Positions 40,540 to 49,524 of a stretch of DNA of 51,442 nt are shown here, piece after piece (position 1 is the stretch's first letter; every line of letters begins with the position of its first letter). The notes under the pieces are model-generated. The model searched no databases, was not told the DNA's origin, and worked only from the letters and a program-made list of their open reading frames with translations. The translations under genes and the position numbers were made by a program. Source of the stretch: Ruminococcus sp. (lineage in GTDB: Bacteria; Bacillota; Clostridia; Oscillospirales; Ruminococcaceae); the NCBI GenBank assembly GCA_022768805.1, contig JALELB010000004.1, positions 1-51,442 of the forward strand, given 5' to 3'.

Positions 40540-41910
40540 TTACAGCTTGCCCTTCAGCTTCCGCAGGCTGTAGCCTTCCTTGATGTGCATCACGCCCCGG
40601 TCGATGGCAAGGGAATAATCCGGCACATCCCGGGTAACGGTAGTGCCTGCGGCGGTATACACCGCCTTGCCCAGCTTCACCGGCGCAATGAGATTGGTGT
40701 TGCAGCCGATGAAGCAGTTGTCTCCGATCTCGCAGCGGCTCTTGACGATGCCGTCGTAGTTGACCGTTACCGTGCCGCAGCCGAAATTTACCTTCTTGCC
40801 CACGTCGCTGTCCCCCACATAGGTCAGGTGTGCCACGGCGGTATTTTCCCCGATGGTGGAATTCTTGATCTCCACGAAATCCCCGATCTTCACGCCGCTC
40901 ATAATGTGGCTGTTGGGGCGGATGTGGACAAAGGGGCCGATCTTTACCCCTGCCTCAATGACGGACTTGTATGCCTGAACATAGTTGAGGCGCACTCCGT
41001 CCTTGATCTCGCAGTCCTCGATCAGGCAGTTGGGGCCGATAACGCAGTTTGCGCCGATCTTTGTTTTTCCCCGGATAATGGTGCCCGGCAGAATCTCCGT
41101 GCCTGCCCCGATCTCCACGTCCCGGGTGATGGTGATGCCGTCGGTGCAGGTGAATGCCACCCCGTTTTCCAGATGCTTGTCGATCTGGGCCAGCCGTGCC
41201 ACCGTATTGAGCATCAGCAGACCCTTCCGGTCATTGGCGCCCAGCACCACGTCGGGATTCTCCGACAGATAAGCGCCGGCACGCATGCCGCTGCGCAGCG
41301 CCAGATAAATGGTATCCGTCAGATAATACTCCCCCTGGGCATTGTTCTGGGTAAGCCCGCCCAGCAGTGCAATCAGATCCGTCGTCCGGAACCAGTAGGC
41401 CCCGGAGTTGATCTCCCGGATCCGGCGCTGCTCCTCGGTGGCGTCCTGTTCCTCCACAATGCAGGTAATGCCGTTGTCCCCCCGGACAATCCGGCCGTAG
41501 CCATGGGGATTCTCCGCCAGAGCGGTAATCACCGTCACCGCATTGCCCTCCTGTACATGCTGCTCCAGGGCCAGGCGGATGGTTTCGCTGTCAATAAAGG
41601 GAGCGTCCCCGCAAAGCACCAGGGTATTGCCCTCCCCGGCCTGCTGCAGAAAGGGAACCGCCTGCATCACCGCATGGCCGGTGCCAAGCCGCTCCTCCTG
41701 TAAAACCGTTTCATATCTGCCGTTCAGGTAGGCGTCAATCTGGGCTGCCTCAAAGCCCTTGACCACACAGAGACGGGACAGACCCGCACCCTCGCAGGCC
41801 TTGATGACCCACTCCAGCATGGGCTCCCCCAGAACGGTAAACATAGGCTTGGGCATGTCCGCCTTCATGCGCTTGCCCTGTCCGCCTGCAAGAATAATTA
41901 CGTTGTCCAT
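40540..41910 (-). CDS. glmU: Bifunctional GlmU (UDP-GlcNAc pyrophosphorylase / GlcN-1-P acetyltransferase)
   Basis: A 456-residue enzyme making UDP-N-acetylglucosamine for peptidoglycan and other envelope polymers. The N-terminal uridyltransferase carries LAGGQGKRMKADMPKPM (about 6-22) and LGTGHAVMQA. The C-terminal left-handed beta-helix has hexapeptide repeats (IGAGTEILPGTIIRG, IGANCVIGPNCLIED) and the acetyltransferase catalytic His in AHLTYVGDSDVG. I start at ATG 41910 with GGAGG five bases upstream; an ATG at 41922 overlaps that site. First gene of the glmU-pth-mfd unit. Confidence 0.96.
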   Translation of the reverse strand: MDNVIILAGGQGKRMKADMPKPMFTVLGEPMLEWVIKACEGAGLSRLCVVKGFEAAQIDAYLNGRYETVLQEERLGTGHAVMQAVPFLQQAGEGNTLVLCGDAPFIDSETIRLALEQHVQEGNAVTVITALAENPHGYGRIVRGDNGITCIVEEQDATEEQRRIREINSGAYWFRTTDLIALLGGLTQNNAQGEYYLTDTIYLALRSGMRAGAYLSENPDVVLGANDRKGLLMLNTVARLAQIDKHLENGVAFTCTDGITITRDVEIGAGTEILPGTIIRGKTKIGANCVIGPNCLIEDCEIKDGVRLNYVQAYKSVIEAGVKIGPFVHIRPNSHIMSGVKIGDFVEIKNSTIGENTAVAHLTYVGDSDVGKKVNFGCGTVTVNYDGIVKSRCEIGDNCFIGCNTNLIAPVKLGKAVYTAAGTTVTRDVPDYSLAIDRGVMHIKEGYSLRKLKGKL

Positions 41911-41960
41911 AGCATCCTCCATCCGCAGCAGTGCTGCTTGAAATATTGTATATCCTTATG

Positions 41961-41969
41961 ATTATAACA
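41961..41969 (-). promoter_or_regulatory. Extended -10 promoter of glmU-pth-mfd
   Basis: TGTTATAAT on the minus strand (41969-41961) is an extended -10; no good -35 is visible at 17 bases. About 50 nt before the glmU start. Confidence 0.5.
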
Positions 41970-42171
41970 TATTATGGGCAAAAAGAAAAGGGGAAAACGG
42001 GGATTTTTCTTTTTTGTGTTCCGCTTTGTGACCCTTCCTTGTGTGTGATTCATAATGCTCTGTGTGCTGGGGATATTTTTGCGTGACTTGTTCCCTGCAA
42101 GTTGTCTTTTATAATCTGCGTGCTACACCTACGCAATACCGTTCTACTGCTATGCGAGAGACAACCTCTTT

Positions 42172-42215
42172 GGAAGGGGAGAGAGCGCAGCAAGCTGCTT
42201 ATTCTCTCCCCTTCC
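42172..42215. other. Long perfect hairpin in the glmU upstream region
   Basis: GGAAGGGGAGAGA (42172-42184) pairs perfectly with TCTCTCCCCTTCC (42203-42215); inside is a second stem GCAGC-AA-GCTGC. No U tract follows on either strand, so it is not an ordinary terminator. Confidence 0.6.
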
Positions 42216-42422
42216 AGCGGTTTTCTCTCGCGCTCTCTTTTCCACACCATCCCCACTCTTTTGGGGAACAAACCAGCACCTCATGCTCCCACGATTTCAG
42301 GGGCTAGCCCTCATTCAATTCCGTTCTGCGGAACATCATGGAACAGCAGAATAGCTGCATCGTCTCCCAAAGGGGGGGTGGGGAAGAAGGAAAGTGGGGG
42401 TCTGGGGGAGAAAACCCAGAAA

Positions 42423-42460
42423 GGGAAGGGGGATAAGCATAGCAATGCGCCCCCCTTCCC
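42423..42460 (-). terminator. Strong hairpin, possible terminator of the gene at 42547
   Basis: GGGAAGGGGG (42423-42432) pairs with CCCCCTTCCC (42451-42460), with an inner GCAT-AGCA-ATGC stem. On the minus strand it is followed by TTTCTGGGTTTTC, a moderate U-rich tail, 87 bases after the stop at 42547. Confidence 0.5.
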
Positions 42461-42546
42461 TGGGGTTGTCTCCCCAAGCAGCCGGTAGACCCGTACTACA
42501 TGACCGGGGCACGCAGTACCATAAAGAACGAGCCGAAAGAAACCGG

Positions 42547-43287
42547 CTACAACGCATCCCCCGCCCTGCGGTAATACTTCGCATTTCCCCGCTTCTCCGC
42601 CGGCCGGATCAGCTCCAGATAGCACAGCAGATTCAGCAGCATCCGGGCAGTATCCAGGGGCATATGCCCCGCCTGGGCGATCTCCCGGCTGCCGAACATC
42701 TCCGGCGCATCCGGCGGAAGCAGCTGCAGATAATCCGCCGGGCAGTCAAAATGCACCTCTTCCAGCAGCCCCAGGGGGATCCGGTCCAGCCGGGTGCTGC
42801 GGTGCTTCCGGTCCTTGCCGTATCCGTCCAGCAGCCGCTGCTCCACCGCCTCCACCACACAGATACAAAAGTGGAACCGGGGATTGTCCAGCATATACTT
42901 GAGGGCATACAGCTCCGGCACCGCATCCGTCAGCCGGCTCCTGCCCGGTGCCCTGCGGCGGGATACCTGGGTGCCGTCCGGCTCATACCATGCCACCCAC
43001 TTCTTCCCCACCAGCGGATGCACCACCGTCACCGGGCATGCCTCCAGAAAGGCGTCCAGCTTGGGAATCAGCTTAAAGAGGCTCCGGGACTGGATCTCGA
43101 TCACGCCGTTTTCTCCTACGGCATCCGCCACAAAGCCCCCCAGAGGCTGTTCGTGATTCTCCGGGCAGGGTTCAAAATAGTATTTGAGCGCCGCATGCAA
43201 AGATTTCTCTCCCAGGGTACCGATCCCCCCCGATCCCCGGTGGGCTGCCGCCCAGTCACAGGCACGGGCAAATGCCGCCGGATCCAT
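42547..43287 (-). CDS. Conserved-looking protein of unknown function with EIQ motif
   Basis: A 246-residue soluble protein that I do not recognise. The first two thirds (about 15-170) look like one alpha/beta domain, with GTLGEKSLHAALKYYFEP, GVIEIQSRSLFKLIPKLDAF and a basic run SRRRAPGRSRL. The E-x-Q preceded by an aspartate-containing strand (FVADAVGENGVIEIQ) recalls PD-(D/E)XK nuclease cores, where the Lys may be replaced by Gln (weak inference). The last third is helical, with SREIAQAGHMPLDTARMLLN, like a winged helix. ATG 43287 has GGAGGGG nine bases upstream; the frame is open further to 43617 but that part covers a terminator. Single-gene unit. Confidence 0.65.
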   Translation of the reverse strand: MDPAAFARACDWAAAHRGSGGIGTLGEKSLHAALKYYFEPCPENHEQPLGGFVADAVGENGVIEIQSRSLFKLIPKLDAFLEACPVTVVHPLVGKKWVAWYEPDGTQVSRRRAPGRSRLTDAVPELYALKYMLDNPRFHFCICVVEAVEQRLLDGYGKDRKHRSTRLDRIPLGLLEEVHFDCPADYLQLLPPDAPEMFGSREIAQAGHMPLDTARMLLNLLCYLELIRPAEKRGNAKYYRRAGDAL

Positions 43288-43355
43288 GCCATCCCCTCCT
43301 TTGTTTTCCCTTGCAGTATAGCACATCCCCCCTGGCAAAGTCAAGGCAGCAAAAA

Positions 43356-43382
43356 GCGGGACCGGTCTTCCGACCGTCCCGC
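43356..43382 (-). terminator. Terminator of the beta-helix lipoprotein gene
   Basis: GCGGGACCGGTC pairs with GACCGTCCCGC (one bulged C) around a 4-base loop; the minus strand continues TTTTTGC. About 92 bases after the stop at 43475. Confidence 0.85.
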
Positions 43383-43474
43383 ATGCCGCTGAAAAGGATT
43401 TATGGGAACACCCCACTAAACTTGTGCGACAGGTGTTGTGCAAAGCCCTCAGGCGTGCTTTGTGCGGTATTCCC

Positions 43475-45583
43475 TTATGTGTCGCTGGTTTCTCCCTCCG
43501 GCGAAAACCCTCCAAAGCCCCGGGGCGGCTTCTGACCGTCTCCAGAGGGATCAAAGCCATCCGGGGGAGTCTGCCCCTCAAAGGCAGGTCTGGTGCCCTG
43601 GGGCATCTCCTGGCCATCCGGCGGCGTCATGCCATCCTGCCTGCCGGGCCGGCCGCCTCCCTGGGGATTCATGCCTCCGGCGCTGCTGCCGGCGGTGGTG
43701 ATCCGGTCAGATATGGTAAAGCTGGTCAGCTCCGTTCCGCCGGTGCAGCTGCCGCCGGTATACAGGCCATCGGTTTCCGTGCCGGAGCAGCTGCCGCCCA
43801 GGGTCACGGTATAGGTGTTTCCCTCCTGGAATTCCGGTGTACTGCATACCACATGCTGATACTGCTTTTCCGGAGCAAAGGCGCAGAGTACCTTGCCGTC
43901 CTGGCCGGTAATGGTCAGAAGTGTGCCTGCCTGCTGGGCATCCACCCCAATGGCAGCTACATACTGGCCGGAGGAAGCCTCCGGAATTTCTGCCATGCCG
44001 CTGCTGCCCACTGCAAGCAAAAATCCGCCGTTCACCACAATGCCGGTTTCGCTGTCCAGCGCCCCGTTGCCGGAATCCGTGGGGCCGCAAACCAGTACCG
44101 TACCGCCGCTCATGGTAAAGCCGTTGTTGGAGTCAATTCCGTCGCCCCCGGCGTTGATATAGACATAACCGCCGCTGATCTCCAGCTTTGCGTCCGTATC
44201 CGTCATGCCCATACCGCCTCCGAAGCCGCCAAATGCGGTCTGCACAAAGCCGGTAGCGGATGCCTCCGTGCTGCTGTCCGTGCCGTCTGCGGAAAGGCTG
44301 CCTGCGGCGTTCAGTCCGTCATCGCTGGCAGAAATATGCACCATGCCGCCCCGGATATACAGCTCCACCGCCTCCAGCCCCTCATAGCTGTCTGCGATGC
44401 GGAGCTCCCCGTCCTCCACAGTCAGCGTCCTGTCCGCATGGGCACCGTCATCCCCGGCGCTGACATTCAGGCTGCCTCCCGCAATGGTCATTTCCCCGTT
44501 GCTGTGGAGCCCGTCGTCCTGGGCGTCCACGGTGATGGTTCCACCGCTGATGTACAGCTCCGTGCCTGCCTTCAGTCCCTTGGTGCTGACGGTATCTTCA
44601 ACAGAAGCGGTATTCTGTTCCTGCCGGCCAAACCCGGTCATGGCTTCCTGGTGAGGCGCTGCACTGGCACTGCCGCCTCCGGCAGTAACGGATAAGGTTC
44701 CGCCGCTGACCGCCAGACAGGTTTCCGCCTGGATGCCGTCCTGAGCGGCCTCCACGGTGATGGTGCCGTCAGCAATGACCACATAGCCCTTGTGGCTGTC
44801 CTGGTCGTTGCTTGCCTGGATGCCGTCTCCTCCGGCGTTCACCTGTACGGTGCCTCCGGCAATCAGCACCGCATCCTTGCCCTTGAGCCCGTGATTTACC
44901 GCAGTAACCTGCAGATCCCCTCCGGCAATGCAAAGGGTGTCCTTGCTGCGGATTCCGTTTTCATACTGACCGGTAACCTGCAGGCTTCCCTTGCCGTTAA
45001 TGGTAAGATCGGATTTTGCAAACACTGCGGCGTCCGGCTCCGTGCCCTCCGGGTCCGTAAAGGCGGTATAGGTCTTGCCGTCGGTCACGGTATTGCTGCT
45101 GCCCTCCGCCAGGGTCAGCACCACCTTTTTGGCGTCGGTCACCTGCACCGGGGCAGCTGCATCATTGCTGAGGGTCACCCCGTTGAACACCAGATGCACC
45201 CTGGCATCCGGCGCACTGACAGCCAGCACACCCTCCAGTGTGCCGCTGATCACATAGGTACCGGGCTGGGTAATGGTCACCCTGCCGGTCTCCACCGTTA
45301 CGCCGCTGCCGGATACACTGGCAGTATCCCCGGACAGGGCAATTTCTACGGCAGTATCCTCCCAGCTGTCCTCCAGATCCTCCGGCTCCAGCTCCAGGGG
45401 CAGAAGGGCGGAGGCATGCACCGCACCCAGGGCTTCCGCCCGGACGGTATCCCCGGCATCCGTCCCGGAGGATACCGCAGCACTGCTTTCTCCGGATTCC
45501 GTCCGGCTGCAGCCCCCCAGCAGCCCGCCCCACAGAGCGAGAGCTGTGAAAAATGCCATATAGCCGATCCATCTTTTTGTCAT
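43475..45583 (-). CDS. Cthe_2159-like beta-helix carbohydrate-binding lipoprotein
   Basis: A 702-residue lipoprotein with lipobox GGC (Cys near residue 25, after LALWGGLLG). About 60-560 is built of repeats such as GDLQVTAVNHGLKGKDAVLI, GTVQVNAGGDGIQASND, GTITVDAQDDGLHSNGEM and GMVHISASDDGLNAAG, the pattern of the Clostridium thermocellum Cthe_2159 family, parallel beta-helices that bind acidic plant polysaccharides (pectate-like) with calcium. The tail (about 640-702) is Gly/Pro/Gln-rich (GGRPGRQDGMTPPDGQEMP), likely disordered. ATG at 45583 (AAGGA nine bases upstream) preferred over 45589. Probably displayed on the surface. Confidence 0.85.
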   Translation of the reverse strand: MTKRWIGYMAFFTALALWGGLLGGCSRTESGESSAAVSSGTDAGDTVRAEALGAVHASALLPLELEPEDLEDSWEDTAVEIALSGDTASVSGSGVTVETGRVTITQPGTYVISGTLEGVLAVSAPDARVHLVFNGVTLSNDAAAPVQVTDAKKVVLTLAEGSSNTVTDGKTYTAFTDPEGTEPDAAVFAKSDLTINGKGSLQVTGQYENGIRSKDTLCIAGGDLQVTAVNHGLKGKDAVLIAGGTVQVNAGGDGIQASNDQDSHKGYVVIADGTITVEAAQDGIQAETCLAVSGGTLSVTAGGGSASAAPHQEAMTGFGRQEQNTASVEDTVSTKGLKAGTELYISGGTITVDAQDDGLHSNGEMTIAGGSLNVSAGDDGAHADRTLTVEDGELRIADSYEGLEAVELYIRGGMVHISASDDGLNAAGSLSADGTDSSTEASATGFVQTAFGGFGGGMGMTDTDAKLEISGGYVYINAGGDGIDSNNGFTMSGGTVLVCGPTDSGNGALDSETGIVVNGGFLLAVGSSGMAEIPEASSGQYVAAIGVDAQQAGTLLTITGQDGKVLCAFAPEKQYQHVVCSTPEFQEGNTYTVTLGGSCSGTETDGLYTGGSCTGGTELTSFTISDRITTAGSSAGGMNPQGGGRPGRQDGMTPPDGQEMPQGTRPAFEGQTPPDGFDPSGDGQKPPRGFGGFSPEGETSDT

Positions 45584-45704
45584 GGTCATTCATCCTTTCC
45601 TTGGTGCATCCCCCCGAAAGGCTGTTCTCTCTATCTTTATTATAGTGTATCCTCCTTTTGTGGGCATTTGGTGATAAAATCCGGAAAGTATCCGAAAACC
45701 CGCC

Positions 45705-45733
45705 TTGACATTCCGGATTCCTGCGGGTATACT
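45705..45733 (+). promoter_or_regulatory. Promoter of the M24 aminopeptidase gene
   Basis: TTGACA (45705-45710) and TATACT (45728-45733) with a 17-base spacer. Confidence 0.75.
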
Positions 45734-45773
45734 GAACCTGTAGGCAATTCACATGAGAAAGAGGATGAAGCAG

Positions 45774-46859
45774 ATGAATCATTTACCGCAGATTGCAGCC
45801 ATGCTCCGGGCACAGCAGGCTCAGGCGCTGCTGTTGACCAACGACGCCCCGGAAAGCATCCGGTACGCCACCGGCTTCGGGGGGCTGGAGGGCATGGTGC
45901 TCATCACCGCCGCCGGCAAGGGCTTTGTGCTGACGGATTCCCGGTATATCGAAGCCGCCCAGGCACGACTCACGCCCCTGGGCTTTACCGTCACCCTGCC
46001 GAAGCAGGGAGGGCCCTCTGCATCCGTACTCCGGACCCTGCTGGAGGAGGAGCATATCACCCGTCTGGCATTCCTTGCACAGTGCATGACGGTACAGGCC
46101 CATCAGCGGCTTACCGCCGCCCTGCCGGACTGCACCCTGGAGCCTCTGGGAGAGGGACTGATCCGGCTGCGCCAGATCAAGGATCAGGACGAGACCGACA
46201 GCCTGCGGCAGGCACAGCGCATTGCAGAGGAGGCCTTTGACGCCCTGCTGGGAGTCATCCGCCCGGGGATGACCGAAAAGGAGCTTGCCGCCCTGCTGGA
46301 GTATGAAATGGCAAAGCGTGGGTCGGAGCGTCCCTCCTTTGACACCATCCTGATCTCCGGCGCCAAAACCAGCATGCCCCACGGCATGCCGGATGAAAAG
46401 CCGGTTGCTGCCGGGGAGTTCATTCTGGTGGATTTCGGTGCAGTGGTCAACGGCTATCACTCGGACATGACCCGTACCTTCGCCCTGGGCAGTGTGACGG
46501 AGCGGATGCGCACCGTATACGACACGGTTCTTGCCGCCCAGGAAACCGGCATCCGTATGCTCCGGGCGGGGGTTTCCTGCGATCAGCCCCACCTTGCCGC
46601 CCACCAGATCATCCGGGACGCCGGCTTCGGGGAATGCTTCGGCCACGCCCTGGGACACTGCGTGGGACTGGAGATCCACGAGTCCCCTGCCCTAAGTCCC
46701 AGAGGCAGACAGACCCTGGAGGCAGGCATGGCCATCACCGTGGAGCCGGGCATTTATCTGCCCGGAGAATTCGGCGTCCGGATCGAGGATCTGCTGCTGA
46801 TCCGGCAGGAGGGGGCGGAGAATCTGACCCATACCCCGAAGGAGCTGCTGATTCTCTGA
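45774..46859 (+). CDS. M24-family aminopeptidase (Xaa-Pro type)
   Basis: A 361-residue cytosolic metallopeptidase that removes N-terminal residues, usually before proline. The creatinase-like N-terminal domain covers about 1-125. The pita-bread catalytic domain has its metal ligands: VDFGAVVNGYHSDMTRTF (two Asp), GHALGHCVGLEIHESP (His), TVEPGIYLPG (Glu) and FGVRIEDLLLI (Glu). Full length. I use ATG 45774 (MNHLPQIAAM), with GAGG nine bases upstream; an ATG at 45753 would add seven basic residues. Single-gene unit between its promoter and a strong terminator. Confidence 0.93.
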   Translation: MNHLPQIAAMLRAQQAQALLLTNDAPESIRYATGFGGLEGMVLITAAGKGFVLTDSRYIEAAQARLTPLGFTVTLPKQGGPSASVLRTLLEEEHITRLAFLAQCMTVQAHQRLTAALPDCTLEPLGEGLIRLRQIKDQDETDSLRQAQRIAEEAFDALLGVIRPGMTEKELAALLEYEMAKRGSERPSFDTILISGAKTSMPHGMPDEKPVAAGEFILVDFGAVVNGYHSDMTRTFALGSVTERMRTVYDTVLAAQETGIRMLRAGVSCDQPHLAAHQIIRDAGFGECFGHALGHCVGLEIHESPALSPRGRQTLEAGMAITVEPGIYLPGEFGVRIEDLLLIRQEGAENLTHTPKELLIL

Positions 46860-46867
46860 GAAACGCA

Positions 46868-46898
46868 AAAAGCGGAATGCACGAAGCATTCCGCTTTT
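46868..46898. terminator. Bidirectional terminator between the aminopeptidase gene and gdhA
   Basis: AAAAGCGGAATGC and GCATTCCGCTTTT form a perfect 13-bp stem around 5 bases, with U-rich tracts on both sides (TTTTGTTTTC on plus, TTTTTGCG on minus). Serves both converging genes. Confidence 0.9.
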
Positions 46899-46916
46899 GT
46901 TTTCGGAAAATCCGGA

Positions 46917-48272
<1,356 letters not shown>

Positions 48273-48321
48273 TTAAAACCTCCTAAAAAATTTTCAGTGC
48301 ATCTTTGCTCTGATACGTTTT

Positions 48322-48350
48322 ATTATACTATATTGCAGCACAAATAGCAA
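48322..48350 (-). promoter_or_regulatory. Promoter of gdhA
   Basis: On the minus strand TTGCTA (48350-48345) and TATAAT (48327-48322) with a 17-base spacer. Confidence 0.65.
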
Positions 48351-48485
48351 GAATTTTTTTGCAGTTTTCGCAGAAAATGTTTTCCCCCACAGAACAGCTG
48401 TCCATCAAAGGGCATCATTTCAACAAAATGCACAAAGGATCGCTTTTTTGTATGTGGAAAATATATGAATCTGTAGAAGCATTCC

Positions 48486-49346
48486 CTAACGCTTCTGGCA
48501 CAGCTTTTTATAGTCCGTAGGCGTACAGTGCTTGATCTCCTTGAAGCTGCGGTTAAAGGTAGTCAGGCTCTTGAAGCCCACCCGCATGGCTACCTCTGTG
48601 ACGGGCAGTTCCGGATCCTGCAGCAGCATTTCCGCCGCCCGGATCCTGCGCTCGTTGATATACTGGAGGCAGGAGATGGTGTTGTACTGCTTAAAGATCC
48701 GGGAAAAATGATATTTGCTGTATCCGGCAATCCCCGCAAGGGTGTCCAGGGAGATATTGTTCATGTAATTATTGTCAATGTACTTCAGCACAAGGTCGAA
48801 CTTCTCGTTATACTCCTCCACCTTGTCGCTGCCGCAGTCCAGCTGCGCCTGTCTGGCGGTAAGCTGATAGGTCCGCAGAGCAATCAGCATCTGTACCAGC
48901 AGGCTGTAGATCTTTACCTCTGCCAGCTCGGCGCCGGAGAAATACAGGGAGAAGATCTCCAGCATGGTTTTTTTCGCCGCAGCCTGCAGCTCGCTTCCGT
49001 AGCTGTCATCGATCAGCACCGGTGCCTTCAGCCCCCGCATAATGGAGTCAAACATGGGCTGCTCTCCCAGCATGGCGTTGTCGCATTGCAGAATCAGCCG
49101 TTCCCCCTCACAGGCGAAAAGATGGTGCAGCTCCCCTGGGGGAATAATGAATACCTCGTTTTCCCGGATGACATACTCCCGGTCAGCGATTTCCAGCCGG
49201 TAACATTTCCGCAGGGGCATGATGATTTCGATTTCCTGGTGCCAGTGCACCGGATACTCCTCATATTGTGTATTGTGGTAGAGCATAATGCACCGTTTTT
49301 CTTCATATTCCACGGTTTCGTAGTCGCCGGTCAGGTGCTTGATCAT
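48486..49346 (-). CDS. AraC-family transcriptional regulator
   Basis: A 286-residue regulator: an N-terminal cupin-type sugar-sensing domain (about 15-115; EYPVHWHQEIEIIMPLRKC, FIIPPGELHHLFACEGE), a helical linker, and the C-terminal double helix-turn-helix (about 185-283; ISLDTLAGIAGYSKYHFSRI, ELPVTEVAMRVGFKSLTTFN). Such proteins usually activate carbohydrate-use genes. Start at ATG 49346 (MIKHLTGDYE), with AAGGAG about ten bases upstream. It lies next to the esterase gene on the same strand, a plausible target, though their transcripts are separated by a terminator. Confidence 0.93.
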   Translation of the reverse strand: MIKHLTGDYETVEYEEKRCIMLYHNTQYEEYPVHWHQEIEIIMPLRKCYRLEIADREYVIRENEVFIIPPGELHHLFACEGERLILQCDNAMLGEQPMFDSIMRGLKAPVLIDDSYGSELQAAAKKTMLEIFSLYFSGAELAEVKIYSLLVQMLIALRTYQLTARQAQLDCGSDKVEEYNEKFDLVLKYIDNNYMNNISLDTLAGIAGYSKYHFSRIFKQYNTISCLQYINERRIRAAEMLLQDPELPVTEVAMRVGFKSLTTFNRSFKEIKHCTPTDYKKLCQKR

Positions 49347-49392
49347 ATTCCTCTCACTCCTTCTCATGCGGGGCCTGCTGCACATTCATTAT

Positions 49393-49421
49393 ATTATACC
49401 ATATAAACGTTTTTTTGTAAA
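49393..49421 (-). promoter_or_regulatory. Promoter of the AraC-family gene
   Basis: On the minus strand TTTACA (49421-49416) and TATAAT (49398-49393) with a 17-base spacer. Confidence 0.7.
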
Positions 49422-49464
49422 TAGTGCACAAAGGCAGAACGAAGAAATGCCCGGAAAAGGGAAA

Positions 49465-49489
49465 TGGCGACTGCACAAGGCAGCCGCCA
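49465..49489 (-). terminator. Terminator of the trimodular esterase gene
   Basis: TGGCG-A-CTGC and GCAG-C-CGCCA pair around 5 bases (one A-C mismatch); the minus strand continues TTTCCCTTTTCC. It starts 36 bases after the esterase stop. Confidence 0.6.
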
Positions 49490-49524
49490 CAGGGGGATGT
49501 ATCAGATTAGTGTGGATGTCAAAA

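Larger units (their letters stand above)
41911..42546. other. 636-bp gene-free, strand-asymmetric, hairpin-rich region
   Basis: No coding region is supported on either strand. The part 42200-42260 is pyrimidine-rich on plus and 42365-42440 purine-rich, so the two can pair over a long range. Perfect hairpins at 42172-42215 and 42423-42460 stand out. A plus-strand promoter-like pair (TTGTTC at 42088-42093, 16 bases, TATAAT at 42110-42115) could start a structured RNA near 42122, with a small TGCGT/ACGCA stem at its 5' end. It matches no RNA family that I recognise. It also contains the glmU promoter. Confidence 0.5.

Noticed and set aside
42102..42488. Open frames in the 41911-42546 region as small genes
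   Set aside because: The products are low in family-like patterns, rich in Ser/Pro/Gly from skewed base runs, lack ribosome binding sites and overlap hairpins.
43288..43617. Upstream extension of the unknown gene at 42547
   Set aside because: It would read through a strong terminator and part of the neighbouring gene; GGAGGGG directly precedes the ATG at 43287.
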